Positions 16,044-25,899 of a stretch of 64,000 bases of DNA are shown here, piece after piece; within the stretch, counting starts at the first letter, position 1; the number at the start of each line of letters is the position of its first letter. The notes under the pieces are model-generated. The model had not been told where the DNA came from. It saw nothing but the letters and a program-made list of their open reading frames with translations, and did not search any database. This DNA is from an uncultured Bacteroidales bacterium (lineage in GTDB: Bacteria; Bacteroidota; Bacteroidia; Bacteroidales; Paludibacteraceae), in assembly GCA_902784585.1 (NCBI GenBank), contig CACZVM010000002.1, positions 98,693-162,692 of the forward strand, given 5' to 3'. Position numbers and translations under genes: made by a program.

Positions 16044-17292
16044 TTTCTTTACCTTGACAGAAACGATGGGTCAGCTGGCGATCATCGCCCAAATAGATAT
16101 ACCGCTCCAGACGATGCTGGATAGAATAGTTGTCGAAATTCAGATCACTATCATCCACCACCAGTGCGTCGAAGGCATAGCCTGGTTCGAAGGAGCCCAC
16201 TTTTCCAAAGAAGGAGCCACCTGACTTGGTAGCCAGCCAGAACGCTTCGCTGAGCGAGAGGAAAGCCTCTTTATGTCCACCGTGTACCCATTTCATCTTC
16301 GACATCTGCAAAGTATAATGGATGACGCGGAAGATAGAGAAGCCGCTACCGCCGGACACATCTGAGCCCAAAGCCACCGGTATGCCGGCCGTCAGGAAAC
16401 GGCGTATAGGTGCGATACCTGAACCGAGATTGCAGTTGCTAGTCGGACAGTGCACAGCAAACACATGGTTTTTGCGCATCAGTTCAAATTCCTCTCCGTC
16501 GGTATAGCAGCAGTGTGCCATCAGCGTAGGTGTCTGACCGAACATGTTATACCGCAGGTATGCATCGCCGTAGCATGTGGACTCGGGTTCCAGCTCTTTG
16601 ACCCAAGCTATCTCGGACTGGTTCTCCGAGAGATGGGACTGAACGGGCAACTGATACTCATTCGCCAGTTTGCCCAGTGCCGTCATCATCGCCGGTGTAC
16701 AGCTGGGCACGAAACGCGGGGTGACGATGGCGGAAACAAGCGGCATATCCTTGGTATGCTCCATGACACGCTTGGTTCCTTCCACAGCTTCTTCGACAGT
16801 GTTGCTAAGGGTATCCGGTCCATTACGGTCCATACCTACGAGTCCCACCATACCACCCATACCGGCTTCGTTCAGCAGGTCTGCCAATAGGCAGGAAGCA
16901 TCGGGGTGAATAGTAGCAAAGATAGCCGCACGCATCGTGCCAAGTTTCCAAAGGTCACGTACAAAACGGCGATACATCCGTTCTGCGTAATGGGTATCCT
17001 TGTACTTCGCCTCTTCCGGGAACGTATAGGTATTGAGCCACGGCAACAGTTCCATATCCATCGCGATGCCGAGATTGCGGTACTGCGGTGCATGTACGTG
17101 CAAGTCGTTCATCGCCGGCATCAGGAGTTGCTCACCGAAATCGACTACCGGTTCGTTGGCATACTTCTCAGGCAAGGTCCGGTAGGTGTCGACGATAATA
17201 CCATCGTCATCTACCACCACATAGCCGTGTTCTAAGATTTTGAATGCCTCCGGCGTGGGAGTGAATAAGATGTTCGCTTTGTAGATTTTCAT
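16024..17292 (-). CDS. guaD: Guanine deaminase (amidohydrolase family)
   Basis: A 422-residue metal-dependent amidohydrolase. Metal and substrate motifs appear in the family order: NDLHVHAPQYRNLG (near residue 62), VQSHLSENQSE, LMAHCCY, and GSDVSGGSGFS. The HAPQY and SHLSEN forms are those of guanine deaminase rather than chlorohydrolases, so it should convert guanine to xanthine and ammonia in the cytosol. It is the middle gene of a leftward run (GtrA protein, this gene, lipoate ligase) with 2-bp spacing upstream and a 20-bp overlap downstream. Confidence 0.92.
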   Translation of the reverse strand: MKIYKANILFTPTPEAFKILEHGYVVVDDDGIIVDTYRTLPEKYANEPVVDFGEQLLMPAMNDLHVHAPQYRNLGIAMDMELLPWLNTYTFPEEAKYKDTHYAERMYRRFVRDLWKLGTMRAAIFATIHPDASCLLADLLNEAGMGGMVGLVGMDRNGPDTLSNTVEEAVEGTKRVMEHTKDMPLVSAIVTPRFVPSCTPAMMTALGKLANEYQLPVQSHLSENQSEIAWVKELEPESTCYGDAYLRYNMFGQTPTLMAHCCYTDGEEFELMRKNHVFAVHCPTSNCNLGSGIAPIRRFLTAGIPVALGSDVSGGSGFSIFRVIHYTLQMSKMKWVHGGHKEAFLSLSEAFWLATKSGGSFFGKVGSFEPGYAFDALVVDDSDLNFDNYSIQHRLERYIYLGDDRQLTHRFCQGKEIEAPAI

Positions 17293-17294
17293 GA

Positions 17295-17735
17295 TTATTT
17301 CGGATTTTGAGGTTCTTCTTTCTTACGGAAGAAAATGAGACAAATTAGGTAGTTGACACAGCCGGCCAGGAAGATGACAAAGAGGCTGATGAGGTCGTCA
17401 CGCCAATTGGACAGGTGCGCCAACATGAAGGGCAGCAGGGCGAACTGGATGACGAGGTTGATCGAACGCGCCAAAAGGAATCCACCGGCGTTGGCCCACG
17501 AGGGGCGCGTACCAAAGGTGTACCAGTTGGAGAAGATATAATTGGGTATCATCTCCATGAAGAAACCGATGCCGAAGGCAATATAGTACGCGGTGACACC
17601 TTTCTCCGGGTAGCCCATAAAATGCAGGGCAGCCATGAAGAACCATGTCTGGACAAACGAGCCGGAGAAGCCTATTACCATGAAACGAACCGCGCTGCGG
17701 ATCTTCTCCGGAAGATATGAAGTAGGTAGACGCAT
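17295..17735 (-). CDS. GtrA-family membrane protein
   Basis: Four hydrophobic helices with FMVIGFSGSFVQTWFF at the front and IPNYIFSNWYTFG in the middle, typical of GtrA/DPMS proteins that help move or use polyprenyl-linked sugars. I chose the ATG at 17735 (MRLPTSYLPEKIR). The reading frame can be extended to a GTG at 17789, but that extension is encoded by an 11-bp tandem repeat (17740-17783) that looks like a junction element. The product is 146 residues from the ATG. It sits between the alaS remnant and guaD. Confidence 0.82.
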   Translation of the reverse strand: MRLPTSYLPEKIRSAVRFMVIGFSGSFVQTWFFMAALHFMGYPEKGVTAYYIAFGIGFFMEMIPNYIFSNWYTFGTRPSWANAGGFLLARSINLVIQFALLPFMLAHLSNWRDDLISLFVIFLAGCVNYLICLIFFRKKEEPQNPK

Positions 17736-17739
17736 TTTT

Positions 17740-17783
17740 GTCTCGTTAATGTCTCGATAATGTCTCGTTAGTGTCTCGATAAA
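17740..17783. repeat. 11-bp tandem repeat, four units
   Basis: GTCTCGTTAAT and GTCTCGATAAT alternate at 17740-17750, 17751-17761, 17762-17772 and 17773-17783. It fills the gap between the alaS stop and the GtrA-protein ATG and remains open in frame with the latter. Confidence 0.95.
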
Positions 17784-17790
17784 GTTCACC

Positions 17791-20366
17791 TTATTGGAGT
17801 GCCGCTAACAGCTCCTCCATCGCAGCGGCAAGTCCGTTGACATCGCGGCCACCGGCTGTCGCCATCCACGGCTGACCACCGCCACCGCCTTGGATATGTT
17901 TGGCGGCAGACTTGATCATCGCGCCGGCGTTCTTGCCTTCATCGACAAGCGGTTGCGAGAGGAAGACGGCTATGGTCGGTTTTCCTTCCCATTGGGTAGC
18001 AGCTATCACGGCAAACTTGACGTCCGTGAACTTGCCACGCAGCAGAGGCATGACACCACGAATCATCTCGGGGTTATGATCGCCTTGCAAGCGAACGAGT
18101 TTAATATCACCAAAGTCTTCCGCTGATGCGATGATACGATCACGGAACATCTCAATTTTTTCCGCCACGTACCGATCAATACGTTTTTTCAAATCGGTAT
18201 TTTCCTCTATCTGCTTCAGGATTGCGCCCTCCAAATCAGGAGCGTTATGGAATATATCCCGCAGATGGTTGAGAATATCTTGCATACCATAGTATAGTTG
18301 GTCAGCTTTTGCGCTAGTGACAGCCTCAATACGACGAACTCCGGCCGCAATGCTGGTTTCCATGATAATACGTACAGAACCGATACGTCCTGTTGAAGAC
18401 ACACTCCGTATTTCTCGCCAAACAACGCCATCGCACCCATCGCTTTGGCTTCGGCAATCGGCGTATGACGACTCTCCTCAAGACGGATATCCTGACGGAT
18501 GAGTTGGTTAGCCAACATCTCCACCTTACGGAGTTCCTCCGGCGTTACTTTCTGGAAATGCGAGAAGTCGAAACGCAGGCTCTCAGGTGTCACCAGACTA
18601 CCCTTCTGCTCGACATGTTTGCCCAACACTTCGCGCAGAGCGTAGTGCAGGATATGCGTCGCAGAGTGGTTGCAAGCGATCGCTTGACGGCGCTCCGCAT
18701 CAACTTTAGCTATCAGCTTTGAGCCGTCAGCCGTCAGTTCTTGCGGTAACTCAGTCATAATGTGAACCGGAAGTCCGTTCTCACGTTTAGTATCTATAAT
18801 CTGATAGCTGACTGCTGAATTCTGAAGGTATAATGTACCGGTATCGCCGACCTCGCCACCCATCTCGGCATAGAAAGGCGTCTTGTCCAGCACCACTTGG
18901 TAGAACGACTTGCCTTTCTGGCTCACCTGGCGGTAGCGCAGAATGCGGCATTCCACATTCAGCTCATCGTAGCCGACAAACTCCGTCTCACCTTCGGCGA
19001 GTACTGTCCAGTCACCAAGGTCCTGTTTGTTAGCCTCGCGGCCCATGGATTTCTGGTGCTCAAGGGCTTTGTTATATTCCTCCTCGTTGGTGGCAAAGCC
19101 GTTTTCGCGGAGAATGAGTTCGGTGAGGTCCAACGGAAAACCATAGGTATCCTTGAGGGTGAACACATCCACACCGCTAATCTCGGTCTTGCCAGCTTTG
19201 CGCGCCTCGTCCATGAGTTTGTCGAGCAGACCAATACCTTTGTCGAGCGTGCGGAGGAAAGCTTCCTCTTCGGACTTGATGACCGGCGTAATCTGCGCCT
19301 GCTGTTTCACCAGCTCAGGATACGCCTCGCCGAGATCTTCGATGAGTTGCGGAACGAGCTGGAAGAGGAATGCGCTACGCATACCAAGGAAGGTATAACC
19401 ATAACGCACGGCGCGGCGGAGAATACGACGGATGACATAGCCGGCTTTCTCGTTGGAGGGCAACTGTCCGTCCGTGATAGCAAACGCGATGGTACGTATA
19501 TGATCGGCGATGACGCGCATAGCGACATCGGTCTTCTCGTCCTTGCCGTACTCGCAGCCACAGATGGCACCTATCTTCTTCAGCATCGGCTGGAACACAT
19601 CGGTATCGTAGTTGGAAGTCTTGCCTTGGATCGTACGCACGAGACGCTCGAAGCCCATACCGGTATCGATGACCTTCTTCGCCAGCGGTTCGAGACTACC
19701 GTCCGCCTTGCGGTTGTACTGCATGAAGACGATGTTCCAAATCTCGATCACCTGCGGATGATCTTTGTTGACGAGTTCGCGTCCGGACACTTTGGCGCGC
19801 TCCTCTGCGGGACGGCTGTCCACATGGATCTCCGAACAGGGACCACAGGGACCAGTGTCACCCATCTCCCAGAAGTTATCATGCTTGTTGCCATTAATGA
19901 TATGATCGGCGGGCAGATGTTTGGCCCAGATAGACGCAGCCTCGTCGTCACGCGACAGGCCTTCTTCGGGTGAACCCTCGAAGACAGTGGCATAGAGATT
20001 AGCAGGATCGATCTTGAGCACATCCACGATATACTCCCAGGCGAAGTCGATGGCTTCTTTCTTGAAGTAGTCGCCGAACGACCAGTTGCCCAGCATCTCG
20101 AACATCGTGTGATGGTAGGTGTCGTGACCTACTTCCTCCAGATCGTTATGTTTGCCGCTGACACGGAGACACTTCTGGCTGTCTGCCACGCGCGGATATT
20201 TGATGGGGTCGTTGCCGAGGATGATGCCCTTCCACGGGTTCATACCGGCGTTGGTGAACATCAGAGTAGGATCATCTTTGATGACCATCGGTGCAGAAGG
20301 AACGACTTGGTGTCCCTTCGACGCCATGAAATCCAAAAAGGATTGACGAATTTCTTTACTTGTCAT
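17791..20366 (-). pseudogene. alaS: Alanyl-tRNA synthetase gene with internal deletion and frameshift
   Basis: From the ATG at 20366 ([19 protein letters not shown]) the reading is a normal AlaRS: the aminoacylation core with [15 protein letters not shown], then the editing domain with the HSATH zinc motif. After ALFGEKYG (about 18405) the frame is lost. The remainder, [19 protein letters not shown] to GGGGGQPWMATAGG and the stop at 17791, continues in another frame from 18402. Compared with intact AlaRS about 19-20 residues are missing at the junction, including the CGGTH motif that completes the editing-site zinc ligands. AlaRS is essential, so this is either a sequencing/assembly error, a recent lesion with a second copy elsewhere, or a functional two-piece enzyme. 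The gene overlaps pdxA by 11 bp. Confidence 0.85.
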
Positions 20367-21486
20367 TATCGTTGTTTGTGTTATTATCAAATCGGTTGCC
20401 ACCTGTAGTGGTCTTGAAGTCGATGAACTCGCGGCGCGGACGTCCCTCTCGATCTTCGCGAACGATGAAGGGCAGCGGGTCGCGACGCAACTCATCGTAC
20501 TCGGTGCGTGCACGGAGCACGTCGATAGCCATATAGATGGCATTGCGCATACTGGATGGGTCGGCCTGGTTCTTGCCGGCTATGTCGTATCCGGTGCCAT
20601 GGTCGGGCGATGTACGGATGATGGATAGACCTGCCGTATAGTTGACACCACTCATATCGAGCGTCTTGAAGGGCGCCAGTCCCTGGTCGTGATACATCGC
20701 CAGCACCGCATCAAACTGCGAGAAGCGTCCGGCACCAAAGAAGCCGTCGGAGGCATAGGGGCCGAAGGTCCACAAGCCCTGCTCGCGTGCTTTCTCGATG
20801 GCAGGTGCGATGATCTGCTGTTCCTCCTTGCCCAGCAGGCCTGCGTCGCCGGCGTGGGGATTGAGTGCCAGTACGGCGATGCGGGGTTTCTCGAGTCCGA
20901 AATCGCGCTTGAGCGAGCGGTTGAGCAAGTCCAGTTTCTGCAGGATACGCTCTTCGGTGATCTGCGCAGGGATGTCGGCGATCGCCACATGGTTGCATAC
21001 CAGTGCCACACGCAGATTGCCGCTGCAAAGCATCATCAGCGAGCCTCCATTAGCATCAGCGTCATTAAAAGATTTTTCCAGCCACTCAGTATGTCCACCC
21101 TGCAGTGCCTCCTTGTTGATAGGAGCAGTCACGAGCGCGTGCACCTTGCCAGCCTTCAGGTCGCGGCAGGCACGTTCGAGCGATGCCTTGGCTGCTTTGT
21201 TAGCCGCCTCGGTAGCTACGCCGAACTGCACGGGCAGATCGTCGGTATAGCAGGTGATGAGGTTCAAACGTCCATCCTTGGCCTGCGCAGCATCGTCGAT
21301 CATATTCCACGTGATGTTGTGATACTCTTCGCTTAGTGTCTGTATGTGCTGTCGGGCTACCGCGGCATTGCCGTAGATAACGGGGCGGCAAATCTCGAAC
21401 ATATAGCCCGTGAGCAAGGATTTGATGATCACCTCGTAGCCTACTCCGTTGGTATCACCCGTCGTTATTGCAAGTATAGGTTTCAT
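20356..21486 (-). CDS. pdxA: 4-hydroxythreonine-4-phosphate dehydrogenase PdxA
   Basis: A 376-residue NAD-dependent enzyme of pyridoxal-5-phosphate synthesis (DXP-dependent route). It opens [31 protein letters not shown] precedes the substrate-binding region, [14 protein letters not shown] carries one metal-site histidine, and [13 protein letters not shown] and [13 protein letters not shown] carry the others. A slightly extended, Asn/Asp-rich C-terminus (residues ~360-376) overlaps the alaS start by 11 bp, so the two were probably cotranscribed. A run of TTCAGC-type repeats precedes its start codon. Confidence 0.95.
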   Translation of the reverse strand: MKPILAITTGDTNGVGYEVIIKSLLTGYMFEICRPVIYGNAAVARQHIQTLSEEYHNITWNMIDDAAQAKDGRLNLITCYTDDLPVQFGVATEAANKAAKASLERACRDLKAGKVHALVTAPINKEALQGGHTEWLEKSFNDADANGGSLMMLCSGNLRVALVCNHVAIADIPAQITEERILQKLDLLNRSLKRDFGLEKPRIAVLALNPHAGDAGLLGKEEQQIIAPAIEKAREQGLWTFGPYASDGFFGAGRFSQFDAVLAMYHDQGLAPFKTLDMSGVNYTAGLSIIRTSPDHGTGYDIAGKNQADPSSMRNAIYMAIDVLRARTEYDELRRDPLPFIVREDREGRPRREFIDFKTTTGGNRFDNNTNNDNDK

Positions 21487-21487
21487 A

Positions 21488-21535
21488 AAAGTATTCAGCT
21501 TTCAGCTTTCAGTATTCAGTATTCAGCTTTCAGAA
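21488..21535. repeat. TTCAGC-type low-complexity junction repeat
   Basis: ATTCAGCTTTCAGCTTTCAG-like units of about 7 bp fill the gap between the nitroreductase stop (21530) and the pdxA start (21486). A related run lies at 24779-24822. Confidence 0.85.
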
Positions 21536-22042
21536 TTTTTCGTAATGTACTTTGTCGTAAAGCAATTTATCGAAGTCGTAGGGTTTGCGCTCCTCGTCTT
21601 TGTAGCCGAGGGTAATGACGCAGATGACGGTCAAGTCGTCAGGCACGCCTGTCAACTGCTTGATCATGCTCTCCGCCTCATCTCTTCCCTCAATATGGCA
21701 CCAGCACGCACCTAATCCCTGCTCTTCAGCAGCCAACAGCATATGTTCCGCCGCTATAGCACCGTCGAAGAGTGCCGTAGCCGATTTGCGAGTATCCACC
21801 GCCACTACGATTGCCGCCATCGCGGTCTCTAACATACCTGCTCCGTACTCTTTGCAGGGAGCCATCGCGCGGATGGTGGCTATGTCACGTACCACGACAA
21901 ACTCCCATGGGTTGAGCCGTTTGCCGGAGGGCGCCATCAGCGCACAACGCAACAGATAGTCGATTTTCTCCTGCTCTACCGGCTGCGCCGTGTACCTGCG
22001 TACAGAGCGTCTATGACGACATAAATCAATGAATGATTGCAT
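21530..22042 (-). CDS. Nitroreductase-family flavoprotein, 170 aa
   Basis: An FMN-dependent nitroreductase-fold oxidoreductase. RRSVRRYTAQPV near the N-terminus and APSGKRLNPWEFVVV are the FMN-phosphate motifs; EQGLGACWCHIEG and VICVITLGY follow in family order. I chose the ATG at 22042 (MQSFIDLCRHRRS), because the longer frame to 22111 runs through a 24-bp tandem repeat (two ETIVPKDK units) and into the -7 element of the promoter. The physiological substrate is unknown; relatives reduce quinones or nitro-compounds. Single-gene unit. Confidence 0.88.
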   Translation of the reverse strand: MQSFIDLCRHRRSVRRYTAQPVEQEKIDYLLRCALMAPSGKRLNPWEFVVVRDIATIRAMAPCKEYGAGMLETAMAAIVVAVDTRKSATALFDGAIAAEHMLLAAEEQGLGACWCHIEGRDEAESMIKQLTGVPDDLTVICVITLGYKDEERKPYDFDKLLYDKVHYEKF

Positions 22043-22049
22043 AGTATTC

Positions 22050-22098
22050 TTATCCTTCGGAACGATTGTCTCCTTATCCTTTGGAACAATTGTCTCCA
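22050..22098. repeat. 24-bp tandem repeat in a leader
   Basis: Two copies of a 24-bp unit (TTATCCTT[C/T]GGAAC[G/A]ATTGTCTCC) lie at ~22050-22073 and ~22074-22097. They sit in the untranslated leader of the nitroreductase gene and differ at two positions. Confidence 0.9.
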
Positions 22099-22108
22099 AA
22101 TTATCGCG

Positions 22109-22140
22109 CAAAATTACTACAATTTTTTGGAATATACAAG
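22109..22140 (-). promoter_or_regulatory. Bacteroidota promoter for the nitroreductase gene
   Basis: CTTG (22140-22137), 20 nt, TAATTTTG (22116-22109) reading leftwards. It fixes the downstream ATG at 22042 as the start. Confidence 0.8.
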
Positions 22141-22164
22141 TTTTTCAGAAAAATTATGCAAATA

Positions 22165-22196
22165 TTTGCATATATGCAAAATTATTGGTATTTTTG
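22165..22196 (+). promoter_or_regulatory. Bacteroidota promoter for the PagL-like gene
   Basis: TTTG (22165-22168), 20 nt, TATTTTTG (22189-22196) on the + strand. The -7 element ends only 8 bp before the ATG at 22205, so the leader is very short or absent. Confidence 0.8.
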
Positions 22197-22204
22197 CAGC
22201 CAAT

Positions 22205-23515
22205 ATGAGAAAAATCGTTGCATGCATATGCCTGATGGCCTGTCTGCAGGCTTGGGCTCTCCCCCATTATGAGTTAGCGTATCGTCTGAGCGGAATGGGC
22301 GGTATGATCATGGAAGACGGCAAAGTAGATCCGTTCATCAAACGGCCCATACTGGGCGGTCAGTTTGCTGTGGAGTTTCTGCCAACTGGCCGTTGGCACT
22401 GTCTGGAGCAGTGGAACAATGCCTCTATCGGCGTGGGAGTCAGCTATCTGAACCTGGGCAACGAAGCCAAGTTGGGGTCAGCTTTTGCCGCCTACGGCTA
22501 TATGAACCAGCCTTTCTATAACGGTACACATTTCCGTATCGGTGTGCGTCCAACGGTAGGTCTGGCGGCCGTGACAAAGCGCTACAGCAACACCTACGAG
22601 GGTACGACGCCCTACAAGGACCATGAAGGTGCCAACTGGTCGATCGGTAGTATACTGAACGCCTATCTGGCGATGGAACTGTATATGGATTTTCCGATTA
22701 AGGACGGCTGGGAGATCACGCTGAACGGCGGATGGCATCATATCAGTAACGGTAGTTTTATGCACCCGAACGCAGGTTATAACATGTTTGCCGGCGCGCT
22801 GGGAGTGAGATACCAACCTAATGTACAAAGGGACAATGCACAAGGGACGAAGGAAAAGCCAAAGCGCCGGATGACGACGAAGGAGCTGCACGAAGAAGTG
22901 GAGAAGCCCTGGGCAGTGGAGATCAGTGCCACCGGTGGCGCAAAGCAGAACTACTACGCCGACAACCAGAACGGTCAGCGCTTCTTCGGCGTGGCTACGC
23001 TCAAAGCCGCCGCTTACTGGGTGCCGGTGAGTATCTTCCGTCTCGGTGCGGGCGTGGATGCGTTCTACGACGGTTATTATGGCGCTGTGAATGACGAGTA
23101 CGCGGCAGAGAACCCCGGTGCGCCGGTGACCTATTTCGGCAAGACCTACCTACGTACGAGTGATGTGAAGAACTGCTTCCGCGTGGGTCTGAGTATCCAG
23201 CCGGAGTTCATCATCGGCCGTCTCACCGCAGGTATCCACGTGGGATTCTATCTCTTCGACCCCGTCAAGAACTTAGAGCCGTATGACCAATCAGGAAAAG
23301 ATCCGAATGCGTTGCACCCGGGTGATGAGCCTTTCAACCGCGGCATTTTCTATGGGTATGATTTCACGAAAGCGAGCAATTATCAGGACGGGTGGTGCTA
23401 TATGCAGTTTGTGCTCAAGTATCATGTACTTGATCACCTGTTCGTACAATTAGGACTGAAGACGCACGGCGTGCGCGCAGAATTCATCGACGCCGGTATA
23501 GGCGTAGCCTTTTGA
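22205..23515 (+). CDS. PagL-like outer-membrane acyloxyacyl hydrolase, 436 aa
   Basis: I start at ATG 22205 (MRKIVACICLMACLQAWA, a signal peptide), since the promoter at 22165-22196 precludes the longer reading. Alternating beta strands with aromatic residues indicate an outer-membrane barrel. WHHISNGSFMHPNAGYN (near residue 180) carries the His-x-Ser-Asn motif of PagL lipid A 3-O-deacylases, with a possible third catalytic residue in ELYMDF or near the end. Relatives trim an acyl chain from lipid A. The protein is longer than PagL (~180 aa): an insertion near residues 205-240 (NVQRDNAQGTKEKPKRR) splits two barrel halves and is encoded by low-complexity DNA. Confidence 0.78.
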   Translation: MRKIVACICLMACLQAWALPHYELAYRLSGMGGMIMEDGKVDPFIKRPILGGQFAVEFLPTGRWHCLEQWNNASIGVGVSYLNLGNEAKLGSAFAAYGYMNQPFYNGTHFRIGVRPTVGLAAVTKRYSNTYEGTTPYKDHEGANWSIGSILNAYLAMELYMDFPIKDGWEITLNGGWHHISNGSFMHPNAGYNMFAGALGVRYQPNVQRDNAQGTKEKPKRRMTTKELHEEVEKPWAVEISATGGAKQNYYADNQNGQRFFGVATLKAAAYWVPVSIFRLGAGVDAFYDGYYGAVNDEYAAENPGAPVTYFGKTYLRTSDVKNCFRVGLSIQPEFIIGRLTAGIHVGFYLFDPVKNLEPYDQSGKDPNALHPGDEPFNRGIFYGYDFTKASNYQDGWCYMQFVLKYHVLDHLFVQLGLKTHGVRAEFIDAGIGVAF

Positions 23516-23563
23516 AAGATGAAAAAAGAAAGATGAAAGGGCAAAGGATGTTCCTATCAACTT

Positions 23564-24775
23564 TCATTTTGCGAGCAGCTGATCTTCGATCAGATAGACT
23601 TGCTCGACGGGAACGCCCTGATCGACCAGTTGATTACGGTCGGGTCGGAAGAGAGTGAAGAACTCCTTGGCACTCTTGCACATCTGACGTGCCTGCCGAT
23701 AGTTCTCGAAGGCCATCATCCTGTCGCCGCGCAGCAGCAGACAGTGGCCATAGTTGATATAATCGATGGCGGTTGCTTTGCCGCTTCGCAGCTTCTTGAC
23801 GAGCCACTGTTCAGCCTCGTTGCTGTTGTTCCAGAACATATCCATCTTACCCACCGACAGATAGGCATAGGCTATCATCCTTTGCCGTTCGGGATCATCA
23901 CCCACCAGCACATCATATATCCACGTCTCGGGAAGTATCTGTATGAGGCCGGAGATATACTCGGTCTCCGACCCTGGCATCCACGACGATACCACAGAAA
24001 TGTCTGACTGAGAGGATGCATCCAACAAGTTACGCAGTTCTTCGGGCAGATCCTCCAGCGTCATCTCCTGCTTGGCCAACATATCCCGCAGGCTCATCTT
24101 GACGGAGCGAATAATCGCCCCGAGTGTGACGAACGCCTCTTCGCTATCGCCAACCGCCTCCATAAATGCTTTCTGGATGTCGGGGAAGAAATCGATACGT
24201 ACATCATAATGGATGAGCAGCAGCATCACATTAGCCAGGCACTGCTCGCCCACCACATGATTGGCGGCGTTGATGCCATCGATGAGGGCAAGGAAGACGC
24301 GCTCGTTGAAACACTCGCGCAGATTGCGTGCCATGGAGGCAACAGCCATCAGTGCGATGGACGATTGACTCTCGTCGTTGAGTACCGCGCTGAGCCACTC
24401 GAAGTCGCTGTCGCGGAAACGGATACAAGAAGAAAAATAACGCACGACGGACTGCGGGTTGTCGCCGTTGAAACCGTGCATCTCAGGCGATAGGCCGCGA
24501 TGGAGTCGCAGCGAGGCATAGACCGAGTCGGCCAAACGATAGGTGGCGCCGGTCAAGCGGTTGAGTTTGTCCTCGCGCTCCTCATCTTCGCTGGTCAGCC
24601 AGTCGCGGAAGAGCTCTTCATAGTCGTGCTGAATGGACTGGAAAGCATCCTCGCAGTCGGCGTTCTCGCCCAACTCGTTCATCCAAGGACGGATGATCGT
24701 AAGCGCGTGCCTGATCATGCGCTCGCCTAACGCACGTTCTACCGTGTTTATCTGTTCCTCCAGAGTTTGGGCCAT
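23564..24775 (-). CDS. Helical repeat protein of unknown function, 403 aa
   Basis: Mostly helical and acidic, without signal peptide or membrane segment. The C-terminal third has TPR-like helix pairs (ATAIDYINYGHCLLLRGDR and FENYRQARQMCKSAKEFF). I recognise the general type as a Bacteroidota cytosolic protein of unknown function, but no named family. The start at 24775 (MAQTLEEQINTVERAL) is preceded by TTCAGC-type repeats that separate it from the glycosyltransferase gene. A scaffold or regulatory role is possible but not supported directly. Confidence 0.65.
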   Translation of the reverse strand: MAQTLEEQINTVERALGERMIRHALTIIRPWMNELGENADCEDAFQSIQHDYEELFRDWLTSEDEEREDKLNRLTGATYRLADSVYASLRLHRGLSPEMHGFNGDNPQSVVRYFSSCIRFRDSDFEWLSAVLNDESQSSIALMAVASMARNLRECFNERVFLALIDGINAANHVVGEQCLANVMLLLIHYDVRIDFFPDIQKAFMEAVGDSEEAFVTLGAIIRSVKMSLRDMLAKQEMTLEDLPEELRNLLDASSQSDISVVSSWMPGSETEYISGLIQILPETWIYDVLVGDDPERQRMIAYAYLSVGKMDMFWNNSNEAEQWLVKKLRSGKATAIDYINYGHCLLLRGDRMMAFENYRQARQMCKSAKEFFTLFRPDRNQLVDQGVPVEQVYLIEDQLLAK

Positions 24776-24778
24776 AGG

Positions 24779-24822
24779 ATAGCTATCAGTTTTCAGCCTT
24801 CAGAATTCAGCCTTCGTACTTC
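24779..24822. repeat. TTCAGC-type low-complexity junction repeat
   Basis: TATCAGTTTTCAGCCTTCAG-like units fill the gap between the genes at 23564-24775 and 24827-25795. They resemble the run at 21488-21535. Confidence 0.85.
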
Positions 24823-24826
24823 CCCT

Positions 24827-25795
24827 TTAGATTTCCTTCTTAATGAGGTAGTCGTTGCGAGAGGGACTGTTGCGGATAACCAGTTCGGCCAGGAAGCCGG
24901 CGAGGAAGAGCATGCAGCCCAGGATCATCATCAGGATAGCAATATGGAAATACGGGTTGACGCCTACGAGCATCGCCGGCACATGGTTAGACAGCGCATA
25001 AAGCTTCATGCCGCCAACCACCAGCACTGCCACAAATCCGATGAAGAACATCAGACTGCCCACAAAGCCGAAGAAATGCATCGGCTGCTTGCCGAACTTG
25101 TTGAGGAACCAGAGGGTCATCAGGTCCAGATAGCCGTTGACGAAGCGGTTGAGGCCGAACTTAGAGACACCGAACTCGCGCTTGCGGTGCTGCACCACTT
25201 TCTCGCCAATCTTCGTAAAACCGGCGTTCTTGGCAAGGAAGGGGATATAACGGTGCATCTCAGAGAACACTTCGATATTCTTCACCACCTCGTTGCGATA
25301 AGCCTTGAGCCCGCAGTTCATGTCGTGGAGCTTGATGCCCGTCACGCGGCGTGCTGTGGCGTTGAAGAGCTTCGAGGGCAGATTTTTGGTCAGCGCGTTG
25401 TCGTAGCGTTTCTGCTTCCATCCGCTGACGAGGTCGAAGCCGTCCTCAGTGATCATGCGATAGAGTTCGGGAATCTCGTCGGGCGAGTCCTGCAGGTCGG
25501 CATCCATAGTGATGACCACGTCGCCCTGCGCAGCCTTGAAGCCGCAGTAGAGGGCCGCCGACTTACCGTAGTTGCGACGGAAACAAATGCCGCGTACAAC
25601 GCCTTCTTCCTTCTTCTTTTCACTTTCTGCCTTCAGCCCCTCTATGACTTGCCACGACTCATCCGTGGAGCCATCGTTGACAAAGATGACCTCATAGGAG
25701 AACTTGTTCTCCTTCATCACACGTGCGATCCACTCATAGAGCTTCGGCAGCGACTCCGCCTCGTTGAACAGAGGCACTATAATCGAAATATCCAT
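24827..25795 (-). CDS. DPM1/ArnC-type family 2 glycosyltransferase with C-terminal helices, 322 aa
   Basis: The start at 25795 gives MDISIIVPLFNEAESLPKL, the standard beginning of polyprenyl-phosphate glycosyltransferases. FVNDGSTDES and ITMDADLQDSPDEIPELY are the nucleotide-sugar and DXD motifs, and SGWKQKRYD is the acceptor-side motif. Two hydrophobic helices near residues 235-255 and 268-300 anchor it in the inner membrane. Such enzymes make undecaprenyl-phosphate sugars for envelope glycans or lipid A modification. It is transcribed alone from the promoter at 25853-25884. Confidence 0.9.
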   Translation of the reverse strand: MDISIIVPLFNEAESLPKLYEWIARVMKENKFSYEVIFVNDGSTDESWQVIEGLKAESEKKKEEGVVRGICFRRNYGKSAALYCGFKAAQGDVVITMDADLQDSPDEIPELYRMITEDGFDLVSGWKQKRYDNALTKNLPSKLFNATARRVTGIKLHDMNCGLKAYRNEVVKNIEVFSEMHRYIPFLAKNAGFTKIGEKVVQHRKREFGVSKFGLNRFVNGYLDLMTLWFLNKFGKQPMHFFGFVGSLMFFIGFVAVLVVGGMKLYALSNHVPAMLVGVNPYFHIAILMMILGCMLFLAGFLAELVIRNSPSRNDYLIKKEI

Positions 25796-25852
25796 ATTCT
25801 TGTTTTGCAAAACAATCGTTTCTAAGTCAGGCCTTAGAGACCTTTGCGGGTG

Positions 25853-25884
25853 CAAAGGTACTGCTTTTTTTTGACATATGCAAA
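25853..25884 (-). promoter_or_regulatory. Bacteroidota promoter for the DPM1-like gene
   Basis: TTTG (25884-25881), 20 nt, TACCTTTG (25860-25853) reading leftwards. The longer frame to 25855 would begin inside it, which supports the ATG at 25795. Confidence 0.85.
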
Positions 25885-25899
25885 TAAAAATGCAGAATA

